From assembly GCF_023158935.1 (NCBI RefSeq), contig NZ_CP096120.1, positions 1,426,001 to 1,490,000 on the forward strand: DNA of 64,000 nucleotides, in the 5' to 3' direction. The stretch's first letter is position 1. Every line of letters begins with the position of its first letter. The notes below the pieces were generated by a model. It ran no database searches and was not told the origin of the DNA. It saw only the letters and a program-made list of their open reading frames with translations. This stretch comes from Acinetobacter portensis (GTDB taxonomy: Bacteria; Pseudomonadota; Gammaproteobacteria; Pseudomonadales; Moraxellaceae). Of this stretch, positions 17,632-28,453 are shown in pieces. The translations under genes and the position numbers were made by a program.

Positions 17632-20058
17632 TTAGAAAGTACGACCAATTTCAAATTGAATATTCTTCGTTTCATCACCTGGTTTATCATTCAACGGGAA
17701 TGCATAGCTAAGTGATAATGGGCCAATCATCGTAATCCATGTAAAGCCAACACCTACGCTATAACGCATATTACCCATATCAAAACCATTGTTATCTTTA
17801 CAGAATTTTTTATCATCTGCTGACTGAGGGACATCACATTGTGTATCAAAAACTTGTGCGCCTTCAGCAAAAATAACAGGTCTAAATTGGCGTGCCCAAT
17901 CCCCTTTAAATGGAACAGGCAACGCAAGCTCAGTACCAAACTGGACTAGAGCATTACCACCAACCTCTTCTTCATTTTTGTAATTAGTTGATGAGTTATT
18001 AACACTTGGGTATTTCGGCCCTAGAGTACTATTGTCATAACCACGAACTGAACCATAACCACCTGCATAGAAGTTTTTATAGAATGGTAAATCATTACCA
18101 TAACCTAACTTACCATAGCCACGGATGACAAAATCCTTACCTAAAGGGTAGAAAGCTTGAGCATCATAAGTTAATTTTTGGTATTCAACGTCACTACCTG
18201 GAACCGCAATTTCAGCATTCACACGATGTGAAGTACCTGATGTTGGAAAAAGCGGGCGGTTTAATGTGTTATACGACCAACCTAAGTTTAAGTTGAATGT
18301 TAAGAAATCACCTTGAAACTCCGTCGCAGAACATCCTGGAGTTTCCCTAGGACAAGTCGTACTCCAACCTGTCGGTTTACCACCATTTGCTAACAAATAA
18401 TCACGAATATAGGTCGATACATAAGCGCCTGTAGTCACTTCTGTATTATCAATGTTTAAACCCATACTTACGCTTTGGTTTTCATCAATTGGATAACCAA
18501 AAGTTAAACCTCCACCAAAACTATCTGTTACATAGTTATTAACGTTGTAATCATCATCTAGCTTAGTTTTACGGTAGTACATGTTATAACCACGACGCAC
18601 ACCATCAATAGTGAAGTACGGATCTGTAACACTCAGGTTGTAATAATCTTGTGTTTGCGAACGAGATAAATCAATTGCAACACTATTACCTGTACCAAAG
18701 AAGTTTGTTTGACTTAAACCAGCTTGGTAAGTCATACCACCACTTTGAGAGAAACCAACAGCCAGTGTACTTGTACCTGAATGTTGTTCTTCAACAGCAA
18801 CGTTTAAATCGACTTGGTCAGGTGAACCTGGTACACGCTCAGGTTTTACATCAACAGTTTTGAAATAACCAGTACGCTCTAAACGTACTTTAGATAAATC
18901 AATTTTTTCATTACTTGCTAATGCACCTTCCATTTGACGCATTTCACGACGTAATACCTGATCATCAGTTTTTGAGTTACCTGTGAAGTTAATACGACGC
19001 ACAGTTACTTTTTGACCTGGATTGATATAGTAGTTTAAGCCTACTTGTTTTGATTCATTATCAATTTCAGGTACAACGTTAACTTCTGCATAGTAGTAAC
19101 CAGCATTACCATATTTACGTAATAGTAACTGCTTAACGTTATTTACTTTTTCTTGTGAGTAAATATCACCATCTTTATAGATTTGTAGCGTTTTTAATTC
19201 ATCAGTAGAATAAAGTGCATCACCTAAGAATTTAGTTTCAGCAAATTTGAATTGATCACCTTCATCAACAGAAACTTCAACAAAGATATTTTTCTTATCT
19301 TCACTAATATTTAAATTAGAATTGTTGATATTAAAGTTGATATAACCTTTGTTTAAATATAAAGCACGAAGAGATTCTAAGCTTGCTGCCATTTTTTCAC
19401 GTGCATAGCGATCGTTACGAGTAACAATCGAACTCCAGCCGCTTTCTTTAATTGCAAATGCTTGCTTAATGTCACTATCTTTAAATACTGTATTACCAAT
19501 AAGGTTGATATCTACAACTTTAGCCGCTTTACCTTCAGCAAATTCTACCGTTAAATCTACACGGTTATTTGGACGTGGCGTGCTAATCACTTTTACAGTT
19601 GCTTCATAGCGACCTTGCTGCATGTATTGCTGTGCAAGTTCTGATTCAAGCGTTTGAATTGCAGATTTTTTAAGAACTTCGCCCTCTGCAACACCCATCT
19701 TCTTTAAGCCTTCTTGCAAAGCTTCTTTTGGAATGAGTTTATTGCCTTTAAATTCTACTTTAGAAATAATTGGGCGTTCTACAACACGATAAACAAGCAC
19801 ATCATTTTCATTTGAAGCTTTAATATCATCGAATAGCCCAGATGCATATAAGGCACGAATTGAGTCTGCAATAACAGCGTCACTTGCACGATCTCCGCTG
19901 CTTACAGGAATCAAGCCATAAACATTGGCTGGCAATAAGCGAACAAGTCCATCTATTTTTATATCACGAACGACAAAATCATTTGCTGCATATACTTGTT
20001 GTGCTGAAGCCATCGCACTAATCAGTGCTAAAGGCATAAAGAGGTTTTTGTGATGCAT
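17632..20058 (-). CDS. bamA: Outer membrane protein assembly factor BamA
   Basis: About 808 residues from ATG 20058; the open frame extends five codons upstream to a TTG that would place the start before the signal peptide. A signal peptide ends near QQVYA, then five POTRA domains cover about residues 25-425 and a 16-strand barrel covers the rest, with the conserved VRGY loop-6 motif (GGYGSVRGYD) and a C-terminal Phe (EIGRTF). BamA is the core of the machine that inserts beta-barrel proteins. It is followed by its client chaperone skp. Confidence 0.97.
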   Translation of the reverse strand: MHHKNLFMPLALISAMASAQQVYAANDFVVRDIKIDGLVRLLPANVYGLIPVSSGDRASDAVIADSIRALYASGLFDDIKASNENDVLVYRVVERPIISKVEFKGNKLIPKEALQEGLKKMGVAEGEVLKKSAIQTLESELAQQYMQQGRYEATVKVISTPRPNNRVDLTVEFAEGKAAKVVDINLIGNTVFKDSDIKQAFAIKESGWSSIVTRNDRYAREKMAASLESLRALYLNKGYINFNINNSNLNISEDKKNIFVEVSVDEGDQFKFAETKFLGDALYSTDELKTLQIYKDGDIYSQEKVNNVKQLLLRKYGNAGYYYAEVNVVPEIDNESKQVGLNYYINPGQKVTVRRINFTGNSKTDDQVLRREMRQMEGALASNEKIDLSKVRLERTGYFKTVDVKPERVPGSPDQVDLNVAVEEQHSGTSTLAVGFSQSGGMTYQAGLSQTNFFGTGNSVAIDLSRSQTQDYYNLSVTDPYFTIDGVRRGYNMYYRKTKLDDDYNVNNYVTDSFGGGLTFGYPIDENQSVSMGLNIDNTEVTTGAYVSTYIRDYLLANGGKPTGWSTTCPRETPGCSATEFQGDFLTFNLNLGWSYNTLNRPLFPTSGTSHRVNAEIAVPGSDVEYQKLTYDAQAFYPLGKDFVIRGYGKLGYGNDLPFYKNFYAGGYGSVRGYDNSTLGPKYPSVNNSSTNYKNEEEVGGNALVQFGTELALPVPFKGDWARQFRPVIFAEGAQVFDTQCDVPQSADDKKFCKDNNGFDMGNMRYSVGVGFTWITMIGPLSLSYAFPLNDKPGDETKNIQFEIGRTF

Positions 20059-20096
20059 GCCAGTATTTTCCAATGTTAATTTATATCATCTACGTT

Positions 20097-21452
20097 TTAT
20101 AAACGCATAAAGTCGTTAAATAACGCCAAGAGCATCATGCTCCCTAGCAATACCATACCAATTTTCAAACCAACTATTTGTATTTGTTCAGAAACCGGTT
20201 TTCCACGGATTAGTTCTATAAAATAATAAACTAAATGTCCACCATCAAGCATAGGAATTGGTAATAAATTTAATATACCAAGGCTTACACTCATAAGTGC
20301 CATAAATGAAATGAACGTTTGCCACCCCATTTCAGCACTCTGTCCAGCAACTTTCGCAATGGTAATTGGACCAGATAAGTTATCTAAACCAATTAAACCA
20401 CGAACCATTTTAACAATCGAGTTTAAAATCATCCCTGAAATCTGACCTGTTTTATCAACAGCCATGGTCAGCGCTTCTATAGGCGAATATTGAATCGTTT
20501 GTTTATATTCAGCAGGTACTGTAACCTTTCCTGGATCACTTTGTACACCAAGCACACCAGAAAAATTCCCCATGTTATCCCGTTTACCCTGAGGCATTAC
20601 CTCAAGTTGTACCAATTTATTCTGTCTTAATACATCAATTTTTAGTAATTTTTCTGGTGATGCTTGTACAACTCGCACAACATCAAACCAATCATTCATT
20701 TTTACGCTATCAATTGCAACAATCTTGTCGCCAACTTTCATACCTTGACGAATTGCAGCACCATCATCACTCAATTTCGTAATAACCGCCGCAATATGTG
20801 GGCGATATGGTGTAAAGCCCAAAGCATCTAACGGCGATTGACTTTGATCTTTTAAAAAATGCTCAATTGGAAGTTTGAAATTCTGAACTTGTCCTGCACG
20901 CTCTGCATCGATACTAATAACACCCGTTTCACCTACACGATCAACAAGTGCAAAGTTAAGTTTCTCCCATGAAGAAACCGATATACCATCAATTGCAGTA
21001 ATTTTATCACCCACTTGCATTTGTACTGTTGCAGCAGGTGAATTTGGTACAACACTACCAACTCGAGTATTTAACTGTTCTTGAGATGGAAGAAATAAAA
21101 TCCAAAATAAAACAACAGCAAAAGCTAAATTAATAAGCGGTCCAGCAGCAACAATTGCAATTCTTTTCCATGGACTTTGTCTATTAAAAGCTTTAGGCAA
21201 ATCTTCTTCTGCAACATTACCCTCGCGCTCATCTAACATTTTGACGTAGCCACCTAAAGGCAATGCAGATAATTGGTATTGAATACCCGATTTTTTAGAT
21301 GTCCACTTTAGAAGTGTTGGGCCAAAACCAATTGAGTAAACTAGAACTTTAACGCCTAACTTTCGTGCGACAAAATAATGACCAAATTCATGAATCGCAA
21401 TTAAAGGTCCAAGTAATAAAATGGCTGCAATAATGATAAAAATAACACTCAT
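20097..21452 (-). CDS. rseP: Site-2 intramembrane metalloprotease RseP
   Basis: This 451-residue membrane protein has the zinc motif HEFGH at residues 21-25 in the first membrane helix and the third ligand in LLPIPMLDGGH near the C-terminus. Two PDZ domains lie between about residues 115 and 300. RseP makes the second cut in anti-sigma factor RseA in E. coli and clears signal peptides. It lies between dxr and bamA, as in many proteobacteria. Confidence 0.96.
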   Translation of the reverse strand: MSVIFIIIAAILLLGPLIAIHEFGHYFVARKLGVKVLVYSIGFGPTLLKWTSKKSGIQYQLSALPLGGYVKMLDEREGNVAEEDLPKAFNRQSPWKRIAIVAAGPLINLAFAVVLFWILFLPSQEQLNTRVGSVVPNSPAATVQMQVGDKITAIDGISVSSWEKLNFALVDRVGETGVISIDAERAGQVQNFKLPIEHFLKDQSQSPLDALGFTPYRPHIAAVITKLSDDGAAIRQGMKVGDKIVAIDSVKMNDWFDVVRVVQASPEKLLKIDVLRQNKLVQLEVMPQGKRDNMGNFSGVLGVQSDPGKVTVPAEYKQTIQYSPIEALTMAVDKTGQISGMILNSIVKMVRGLIGLDNLSGPITIAKVAGQSAEMGWQTFISFMALMSVSLGILNLLPIPMLDGGHLVYYFIELIRGKPVSEQIQIVGLKIGMVLLGSMMLLALFNDFMRL

Positions 21453-21464
21453 TTTACTACCCCG

Positions 21465-22655
21465 TTAATGACCAATTACAAACTGCTCAGCAACTATACG
21501 AGCTTTTTGATCAATTTGTAAAATTGTTTCAATTGATTCTGCTGGCGCATTTGCAATGCTATTTAATGTCCGATCTACAATTTGATGTATTTCAGTAAAT
21601 TTTATTTTATTTTTCAAAAATGCAGCCACAGCTATCTCATTTGCTGCATTTAAAATAGTGGGGGCAAGACCACCAACCTTCATCGCTTGTCTTGCCAAAT
21701 TTAGCGCAGGAAAACGACTTATATCTGGTTCTTGAAAATTCAACTGATTATTCACAAATAAATTCAGTGGTGGCACATGTGTCTGAATACGCTCTGGCCA
21801 TGCTAAAGCATGAGCAATAGGCGTACACATATCAGGATTACCCATTTGTGCCAAAGTTGAACCATCCACATACTGAACCAATGAATGAATAATACTTTGT
21901 GGATGAATTACAACTGTAACAAATTGTTCTTCTATCGCAAATAAATGACATGCTTCAATAAGCTCCAACCCTTTATTCATTAAGGTTGCAGAATCTACAG
22001 ATATTTTTTGCCCCATAGACCAATTTGGATGCTTACATGCTTGTGCAGGTGTTACCGCTTCTAACTGTTCAATTGTATGATTTAAAAAAGGTCCACCTGA
22101 AGCGGTGAGTAGAATTTGAGAAACCCCCTGCTTGGGTTTTCCATTACGCTCAGCTTGCAAATAGTTTGGCGGTAAACTTTGAAAAATAGCATTGTGTTCA
22201 GAATCCACAGGTAAAAGTAAAGCATTAGATTCACGTGCTGTTTGCATCATGATATCACCCGACATCACCAATGCTTCTTTATTTGCAAGCAACACACGCT
22301 TACCTGCTTTTACAGCAGCTAAAGTTGGCATTAAACCTGCAGCGCCAACAATTGCAGCCATCACTACATCTACAGATGAATGTTCCGCAACAGCAACTAG
22401 ACCCGCTTCATCTGCTAAAATTTCAATATGATTTAGCTTTTGAGCATTTAATTTTTGTTTTAATTCATCAACTTTTTGCGAAGGTACAACCACAACTTTT
22501 GGACTAAACTGTTTGCATATTTGAACAAGTTCATCAATTCGGCTGTACGCTGTAACAGCAAAAACTGAATATTGATCTGGATGCTGTTCGAGTATTTTTA
22601 ACGTACTTTGACCAATTGAACCTGTAACACCTAATATACAAACAGTTTGAGACAT
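21465..22655 (-). CDS. dxr: 1-deoxy-D-xylulose 5-phosphate reductoisomerase
   Basis: 396 residues. NADPH-binding motif LGVTGSIGQSTL is at residues 8-19. The metal and substrate motifs are VDSEHNAIFQ, LLTASGGPF and the SMGQKISVDSATLMNKGLE region (in part: VDSATLMNKGLE). It makes methylerythritol phosphate, the committed step of the MEP isoprenoid route, whose product feeds UppS encoded two genes upstream. Its ATG abuts the cdsA stop codon with no spacer. Confidence 0.98.
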   Translation of the reverse strand: MSQTVCILGVTGSIGQSTLKILEQHPDQYSVFAVTAYSRIDELVQICKQFSPKVVVVPSQKVDELKQKLNAQKLNHIEILADEAGLVAVAEHSSVDVVMAAIVGAAGLMPTLAAVKAGKRVLLANKEALVMSGDIMMQTARESNALLLPVDSEHNAIFQSLPPNYLQAERNGKPKQGVSQILLTASGGPFLNHTIEQLEAVTPAQACKHPNWSMGQKISVDSATLMNKGLELIEACHLFAIEEQFVTVVIHPQSIIHSLVQYVDGSTLAQMGNPDMCTPIAHALAWPERIQTHVPPLNLFVNNQLNFQEPDISRFPALNLARQAMKVGGLAPTILNAANEIAVAAFLKNKIKFTEIHQIVDRTLNSIANAPAESIETILQIDQKARIVAEQFVIGH

Positions 22656-23480
22656 TTATAAATCTACGCCAATAAGTTTTAAAACATACATACCTACTGC
22701 AAATACTGGTGCAGCAGCAAGTAAAGAGTCAATACGATCTAACACACCACCATGACCCGGTAAAATTCGACCTGAATCTTTAATACCTGCTCGGCGTTTA
22801 ATCATAGACTCTAACAAATCACCCAATACCGAACTAAATACAGTAATGATTGAAAGAATTAAAAATAGAATGTGTTGTGCAATCGTCAAATCTAAATAAA
22901 CTGCTTCAACCACAATAATAATTACAGCTGAAACAAATACACCACCAAATAAACCTTCAATAGATTTATTTGGACTAACATGCGGTGCAAGTTTACGCTT
23001 ACCTAATTTACGCCCTACAAAATATGCACCACTATCTGCACCCCATACCAATAAGAAGAGGTACATGAGCCACCAAGGTGAGCTATCCCATACCGAGAAA
23101 ATTGCGGTAACTGCAGCAGAAATGAGTACAAAACCAATAAAATTTAATGAAAAATTATACCAGCCATCATACTCAGGATAAGACTTCACCCAATAAATGC
23201 TTAATATCCAAATAAAAATTGATGCTATCCATAGCAACAGTGCAATTTCACTGTAGTAGAGAGCAAGAGTCGAAAGTGCTGCTGTAACAATACCAAAGCC
23301 CCAAGCAAGTGGTTTAATTACATTTACTGAGCGCTTTGGCATAAGCTTAAACCACTCATACCCAGCAACCCCAGCAGCAACAATCATCAGCATAAGCATT
23401 GGATAGTGTGATTGCGTTGCAAACATACAACTCAAAACCACAGCAACCAAAACTAATGCGGTAATAATCCGCTCTAACAT
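22656..23480 (-). CDS. cdsA: Phosphatidate cytidylyltransferase
   Basis: This 274-residue integral membrane protein has about eight hydrophobic segments and the C-terminal CDP-transferase signature beginning SVLGDLLESMIKRRAGIKDS and followed by LPGHGGVLDRIDSL. It converts phosphatidate plus CTP to CDP-diacylglycerol, the precursor of phosphatidylethanolamine and phosphatidylglycerol in the inner membrane. It starts 3 bases after uppS. Confidence 0.97.
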   Translation of the reverse strand: MLERIITALVLVAVVLSCMFATQSHYPMLMLMIVAAGVAGYEWFKLMPKRSVNVIKPLAWGFGIVTAALSTLALYYSEIALLLWIASIFIWILSIYWVKSYPEYDGWYNFSLNFIGFVLISAAVTAIFSVWDSSPWWLMYLFLLVWGADSGAYFVGRKLGKRKLAPHVSPNKSIEGLFGGVFVSAVIIIVVEAVYLDLTIAQHILFLILSIITVFSSVLGDLLESMIKRRAGIKDSGRILPGHGGVLDRIDSLLAAAPVFAVGMYVLKLIGVDL

Positions 23481-23483
23481 GTA

Positions 23484-24236
23484 TTAATTCTCAATATTCT
23501 TTTGTTTAACTTGCTCTGATGTTTTACCAAAACGACGTTCACGACTTACAAATTCAGCAATCGCGAGATCAAACTCTTCGACAGTAAATTCAGGCCATAA
23601 TGTTTTGGTGAAATACAATTCAGCATATGCTGCTTGCCACAATAAGAAATTAGATAAACGATAATCACCGCCTGTGCGAATGAGTAAATCCACCGCAGGC
23701 AAATCACTTAAACTCACATACTGACCAAATAGGTCTGCATCAATGTCATTTATTTTTAATTTTTCATTTTGAACATCTAAGGCAATCTGCTTTGCAGCTT
23801 GCGCCATATCCCACATACCACCATAACTAATCGCAATAGTTAAAGTCATACTGTCGAACTTAGCAGTCCTTTCTTCAGCTTGCAACATAAGGTCACGCAA
23901 TTTTGGAGATAAACGAGAGCGATCTCCTATAAAACGTAATGCAATGTTGAATTCCTCCATCCGAGGTATTTGCTCAAGAATTGTGTCTTCCAACAACTGC
24001 ATGAGTAAATCCACCTCAAATTGAGGACGGTTCCAATTTTCACTCGAAAAAGCAAAAACGGTGAGTGCCTTAATATTTCTTTTACGGCAATGCTCAACAA
24101 TTGGGTCTAGGACATTTTTACCTTCACGGTGTCCACTACCTGTATCCAATTGATTTTTTTTTGCAAAACGATTGTTGCCGTCCATAATGACGGCAACATG
24201 TTTCGGAAGATATAAACAGTCTTCAACTAGGGTCAT
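23484..24236 (-). CDS. uppS: Undecaprenyl diphosphate synthase (cis-prenyltransferase)
   Basis: This 250-residue cis-prenyltransferase has the pyrophosphate-binding motif HVAVIMDGNNRFAKK with its catalytic Asp, the central FAFSSENWNRP, and the C-terminal LLIRTGGDYRLSNFLLWQAAYAE segment (core: RTGGDYRLSNFL). It makes the C55 lipid carrier used for peptidoglycan and surface glycans. The ATG lies 4 bases after the frr stop. Confidence 0.97.
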   Translation of the reverse strand: MTLVEDCLYLPKHVAVIMDGNNRFAKKNQLDTGSGHREGKNVLDPIVEHCRKRNIKALTVFAFSSENWNRPQFEVDLLMQLLEDTILEQIPRMEEFNIALRFIGDRSRLSPKLRDLMLQAEERTAKFDSMTLTIAISYGGMWDMAQAAKQIALDVQNEKLKINDIDADLFGQYVSLSDLPAVDLLIRTGGDYRLSNFLLWQAAYAELYFTKTLWPEFTVEEFDLAIAEFVSRERRFGKTSEQVKQKNIEN

Positions 24237-24240
24237 TTAA

Positions 24241-24795
24241 TTAGACCTTCATTAATTCTGCTTCTTTCGCAGCTAAGCGTGAATCTACTTCTGCTACGAA
24301 TTTATCTGTCATTTTTTGAACGTCATCACCCGCACGGCGCTCATCATCTTCAGAAATTTCTTTTTCTTTCAACAATGCTTTTACATCACCCAAAATATCA
24401 CGACGAATGTTACGTAGAGCAACTTTTGCATGTTCAGCTTCTGCACGTGCAACTTTCTGCATGTCTTTACGTGTTTCTGCAGTTAATGCTGGAAGTGGTA
24501 CACGAATCGCATCTGCTGTAATTGGGTTTAAGCCCAAGTCAGATTCACGGATTGCTTTATCAATTGCTGAAACCATTGTACGTTCAAATGGTTGAACCAA
24601 TAATGTACGTGAATCTTCCACACCCACATTAGCAACTTGGTTCAAAGGTACGTCTGAACCATAATAAGGCACCATTACACCATTTAGAATTGATGGATGC
24701 GCGCGACCTGTACGCACTTTAGCGAAACCTTGTTCTAAAGACTCAAGCGTCTTATGCATGCGTTGTTCGCCGTCTTTTTTAAGATCGTTAATCAT
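24241..24795 (-). CDS. frr: Ribosome recycling factor
   Basis: The 184-residue protein has the usual length and signature [14 protein letters not shown] near the N-terminus and [18 protein letters not shown] near the C-terminus, forming the L-shaped three-helix bundle. With EF-G it splits post-termination ribosomes. AGGAAG lies about 6 bases before ATG. It is encoded 79 bases downstream of pyrH, the classic pyrH-frr pair. Confidence 0.98.
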   Translation of the reverse strand: MINDLKKDGEQRMHKTLESLEQGFAKVRTGRAHPSILNGVMVPYYGSDVPLNQVANVGVEDSRTLLVQPFERTMVSAIDKAIRESDLGLNPITADAIRVPLPALTAETRKDMQKVARAEAEHAKVALRNIRRDILGDVKALLKEKEISEDDERRAGDDVQKMTDKFVAEVDSRLAAKEAELMKV

Positions 24796-24874
24796 ATGAT
24801 CTTCCTTACTAAATTCTTCAAAGATGTAATTTAAAAATAGCTTGTAGTATAAAGAGCTTTCAGGCTCACGTACA

Positions 24875-25606
24875 TTAGTTAGTAACGTGAGTACCTTCTT
24901 TTTCGCCCATTACAACCGAGAGTAGAGAACCAGATTTATTCATATCGAACACTTGAAGTGGTACATTATGATCACGACATAAGCAAATTGCTGTTAAATC
25001 CATCACACCTAGTTTCTCATCTAACACTTGGTCAAATGTTAAAGCGTCGTATTTAACTGCATCTTCGTATTTACTTGGATCTTTGTTATATACGCCATCA
25101 ACTTTTGTCGCTTTCAAGATTAAATTGGCTTCAATCTCAATACCACGTAAACATGCAGCTGTATCTGTTGTAAAGAACGGATTACCCGTACCCGCAACAA
25201 ATACACATACTTCGCCTTGTGTTAAATGACGAATTGCATCACGGCTTGAATACTGTTCAACAACAGCACCAATTGGCAAAGCAGACATTAAACGTGTTTT
25301 GATGTTACGGCGTACCAATGCATCACGTAATGCTAAACCATTCATTACAGTTGCAAGCATACCCATTTGATCGCCAGTTACACGACCAACTAAACCATCT
25401 TTTTGCAATTGGCTACCACGGTATAAATTACCACCACCAACAACAATACCAACTTGCACACCTAAACCAACCAAGTGAGCAATTGATAATGACATTTGAT
25501 CGAGCACTTGTGCATCGATACCCATATCTTTATTACCAGCAAGTGCTTCACCTGATAGCTTTAATAAGATACGTTCATAACGTGGTTTTTTTGAATCCAA
25601 CATCAT
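24875..25606 (-). CDS. pyrH: Uridylate kinase
   Basis: About 243 residues. I chose ATG 25606 because GGAG sits 6 bases upstream of it; the open frame to 25618 starts on a TTG that overlaps that site. The kinase motifs are [12 protein letters not shown] near the start, [10 protein letters not shown], and [12 protein letters not shown] with the later [14 protein letters not shown]. It makes UDP from UMP and works as a hexamer. The gene follows rimO by 45 bases. Confidence 0.97.
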   Translation of the reverse strand: MMLDSKKPRYERILLKLSGEALAGNKDMGIDAQVLDQMSLSIAHLVGLGVQVGIVVGGGNLYRGSQLQKDGLVGRVTGDQMGMLATVMNGLALRDALVRRNIKTRLMSALPIGAVVEQYSSRDAIRHLTQGEVCVFVAGTGNPFFTTDTAACLRGIEIEANLILKATKVDGVYNKDPSKYEDAVKYDALTFDQVLDEKLGVMDLTAICLCRDHNVPLQVFDMNKSGSLLSVVMGEKEGTHVTN

Positions 25607-25651
25607 AAAAAGCTCCAATTCTCTACAAACTATTTTTTATATATTTAACTT

Positions 25652-26995
25652 TTAAGCAGATTTGACGCGAATCAATTTAGCAAACAAATCGTATTCGTCT
25701 GCATCTGTAATTTCGACTTCAAGTAAATCACCTGCTTTGATTTGTGATTTGTCGATATCTTCAACGAACACATTACCATCAATTTCAGGTGCATCGGCAT
25801 AAGAACGCGCGACAGCAACTGGGAATTCTTCTTCCAAATCATCTACAAGTACAGTCATAGTTTGACCAATACGTTTTTGAAGTTTAGCTGCTGAAATTTC
25901 TTGCTGAACTTGCATGAAACGCTCATAACGCTCTTGTTTGATTTCTTCAGGCACGTGATCTGGTAAGTCGTTTGCCGTTGCACCTTCTACAGGTGAATAG
26001 GTAAAGCACCCCACTCGATCTAATTGTGCTACTTTCAACCAATCCAATAACATTTGGAAATCTTCTTCAGTTTCACCTGGGAAGCCCACAACAAATGTTG
26101 AACGAAGAACAAGATCAGGGCATTTTTCACGCCAAACTTTTAAACGATCTAAAGTATTTTCACTATGAGCAGGTCGCTTCATAAGCTTCAATATTTTTGG
26201 ACTTGCATGTTGGAATGGAATATCCAAGTAAGGCAAAATTTTACCTTGTGCCATTAAATCAATAACAGCATCTACGTGTGGATATGGGTATACATAATGT
26301 AAACGAACCCAAATACCCAACCGACCTAAAGCTTCACACATGTCGAAGAATTTAGTCTTAACAGGCTGACCATTCCAGAAATCTAGTTTGTATTTAGTAT
26401 CTAAACCATAAGCTGAAGTATCTTGGGAGATAACTAATACTTCTTTTACACCTGCATTTTTCAATGCTTGTGCTTCGCTTAATACAGAACCAACAGGACG
26501 AGAAACCAAATCACCACGCATACTTGGAATAATACAGAACGTACAACGATGGTTGCAGCCTTCTGAAATTTTCAAATAAGCATAATGTTTTGGCGTAAGA
26601 CGAATACCTTGCTCTGGAACTAAATCAATAAATGGATTGTGTTTTGGTGGCTCAGGCACATATTCGTGCACAGCTTCCATCACTTCTTGATATGCCGCCG
26701 CACCTGTCACTTTCAATACATTTGGATGCATTTGGCGAATTTTGTCTTCGTCTTTACCTAAACAGCCCGTCACAATAACACGACCATTTGCGCTCATGGC
26801 TTCGCCAATTGCGTCTAAAGACTCTTGTACTGCAGATTCAATAAAACCACAGGTATTTACAACAACTAAATCCGCACCGTCATAATCTGACGCTACATCA
26901 TAACCTTCAGTCTTCAACTGAGTTAAAATTCGTTCGGAATCTACCAATGCCTTAGGACAACCTAAAGAAACAAAACCGACTTTGGGGGATTTCAT
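25652..26995 (-). CDS. rimO: Ribosomal protein S12 methylthiotransferase RimO
   Basis: About 447 residues from ATG 26995, which has GGAG 9 bases upstream; an earlier in-frame start at 27022 is less likely. Order of parts: MTTase N domain with three Cys ([27 protein letters not shown]), radical-SAM domain with CNHRCTFC, and a C-terminal TRAM domain. RimO adds a methylthio group to Asp88 of S12, encoded elsewhere, using two iron-sulfur clusters. Confidence 0.97.
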   Translation of the reverse strand: MKSPKVGFVSLGCPKALVDSERILTQLKTEGYDVASDYDGADLVVVNTCGFIESAVQESLDAIGEAMSANGRVIVTGCLGKDEDKIRQMHPNVLKVTGAAAYQEVMEAVHEYVPEPPKHNPFIDLVPEQGIRLTPKHYAYLKISEGCNHRCTFCIIPSMRGDLVSRPVGSVLSEAQALKNAGVKEVLVISQDTSAYGLDTKYKLDFWNGQPVKTKFFDMCEALGRLGIWVRLHYVYPYPHVDAVIDLMAQGKILPYLDIPFQHASPKILKLMKRPAHSENTLDRLKVWREKCPDLVLRSTFVVGFPGETEEDFQMLLDWLKVAQLDRVGCFTYSPVEGATANDLPDHVPEEIKQERYERFMQVQQEISAAKLQKRIGQTMTVLVDDLEEEFPVAVARSYADAPEIDGNVFVEDIDKSQIKAGDLLEVEITDADEYDLFAKLIRVKSA

Positions 26996-27118
26996 GAATC
27001 TGCGCTCCACTAGAATGCGCATATTGTATGTCTTTTCTAAAGAGAAAAATAGTTATAAAGCCTACTCTTTACATGTCGCACCAAAATACAGCCATAAAAA
27101 TAAGCATATAACGACACA

Positions 27119-27135
27119 TGCACCATAATTGTGCA
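27119..27135 (+). promoter_or_regulatory. Candidate NtrC binding site
   Basis: TGCACCATAATTGTGCA differs at one position from the symmetric NtrC consensus TGCACCA-N3-TGGTGCA. It lies about 120 bases upstream of a sigma-54-type promoter and ahead of the ntrB-ntrC genes, the expected enhancer position. Confidence 0.6.
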
Positions 27136-27240
27136 ACCACTATTTACATTAGTTTCTCTATCCGCTATATCTCTTTAGATTAGAACAATTTCAGGGCAAT
27201 TTTGCTTTTATAGCAACAAATTATGCCCTTTTTGAATAAG

Positions 27241-27257
27241 TTGGCGCAGATGTTGCA
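27241..27257 (+). promoter_or_regulatory. Candidate sigma-54 promoter of glnL-glnG
   Basis: TTGGCGCAGATGTTGCA has the invariant GG and GC separated by 10 bases and matches TGGCAC-N5-TTGCA except for one base in the -24 box. Transcription would begin near 27267, about 77 bases before the glnL start. Confidence 0.6.
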
Positions 27258-27343
27258 ATCATTTGGCTCAACTTATGTTCTTTATTCAAAATTATTGCTT
27301 TACGAAGATGCTTATGCGTTATTCAAATAGGATTTTATAACAA

Positions 27344-28453
27344 ATGGATCAAGACTCAACGATCGACTATCGTTTGTTGGTAGACAACTTGGCAACAGCC
27401 ATTCTACTTGTCGACAGTAATCTTAATATTTTTTATCTCAATTCATCTTGCGAAGCTTTGTTTGATATTAGTTTATTGCGTGCGGTGGGTCAGCCTGTTC
27501 TGAATTTATTGCATGTTCCTAGCGATGAGTTTAATACAGAAGAAGCTTTAAATAACTCAATGCGTACAGGGCAACCTTATACACGTCGTGAAGCAACAAT
27601 TAGTGTGAATTTCAAAGATATTCATGTCGATTATTCTGTATCTCAACTAAATTACGCAAAAAGTTATCATCCTTTGCTTTTAATTGAGTTAAACCCAATT
27701 GATCGAATGTTAAAAATTTCAAAAGAAGAAAACTTAATTCAGCAACATCAAGTGGCACGTCAGCTTATACGTGGTGTTGCACATGAAATTAAAAATCCGC
27801 TTGCAGGAATTCGCGGTGCGACTCAATTATTGGCGCGCAGTTTAAACGATCCACAATACGCAGAATTTACTGACATTATTATTAATGAAGTTGATCGTTT
27901 ACGTACACTTGCAGATAGCATGTTAGGTTCGCGTCTTTTACCAAGTTATGAACTTACAAATGTACATGAGCCTTTAGAACGTGTTCGCTCGCTTATTGCC
28001 AATCAAACCAAAAAGAAAATTAAAATTACACGTGATTACGACCTTTCATTACCTGAAGTATTTGCAGATCGAGATCAACTGATTCAGGTCATGCTGAATA
28101 TTGGCGCAAATGCGGTACAAGCAATCACAGAAAATAAAGAGTTCTTTGTCGATCATCAGCCTGAACTTATTTTTAGAACAAGAATTCAACGCTTAGTTAC
28201 GATCAACAGCGTATTAAACAGATCTGCTGTTCGTATTGACATTGAAGATAACGGGCCTGGTGTACCTGAAGATATTTTAGAATCTGTGTTTTATCCATTA
28301 GTTACAGGACGTGCTAAAGGTACAGGTCTTGGTTTAAGTATTGCGCAAAACATAATGCACCAACATAACGGAATGATTGAATGCCAATCAGTTCCTGGAA
28401 AAACAATTTTTAGCTTATATTTACCTTGGGAGTCGAATCATGTCGCGAAATAA
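27344..28453 (+). CDS. glnL: Nitrogen regulation sensor kinase NtrB (GlnL)
   Basis: 369 residues, soluble. An N-terminal PAS domain (about 10-110) is followed by the H-box RGVAHEIKNPLAGIRGA with phosphoacceptor His147 and a HATPase domain (about 240-360; motifs DIEDNGPGVP and GRAKGTGLGLSIAQN). Together with PII it phosphorylates or dephosphorylates NtrC in response to nitrogen supply. It overlaps glnG by 14 bases. Confidence 0.97.
   Translation: MDQDSTIDYRLLVDNLATAILLVDSNLNIFYLNSSCEALFDISLLRAVGQPVLNLLHVPSDEFNTEEALNNSMRTGQPYTRREATISVNFKDIHVDYSVSQLNYAKSYHPLLLIELNPIDRMLKISKEENLIQQHQVARQLIRGVAHEIKNPLAGIRGATQLLARSLNDPQYAEFTDIIINEVDRLRTLADSMLGSRLLPSYELTNVHEPLERVRSLIANQTKKKIKITRDYDLSLPEVFADRDQLIQVMLNIGANAVQAITENKEFFVDHQPELIFRTRIQRLVTINSVLNRSAVRIDIEDNGPGVPEDILESVFYPLVTGRAKGTGLGLSIAQNIMHQHNGMIECQSVPGKTIFSLYLPWESNHVAK

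Larger units (their letters stand above)
26996..27343. other. Intergenic region between rimO and glnL
   Basis: This 348-base divergent region has no gene. It contains the NtrC-type site and sigma-54-type promoter described separately, plus a single GCACCA half site at 27078-27083. The rest is AT-rich. A sigma-70 promoter for rimO must also lie here but I do not see a strong one. Confidence 0.7.
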
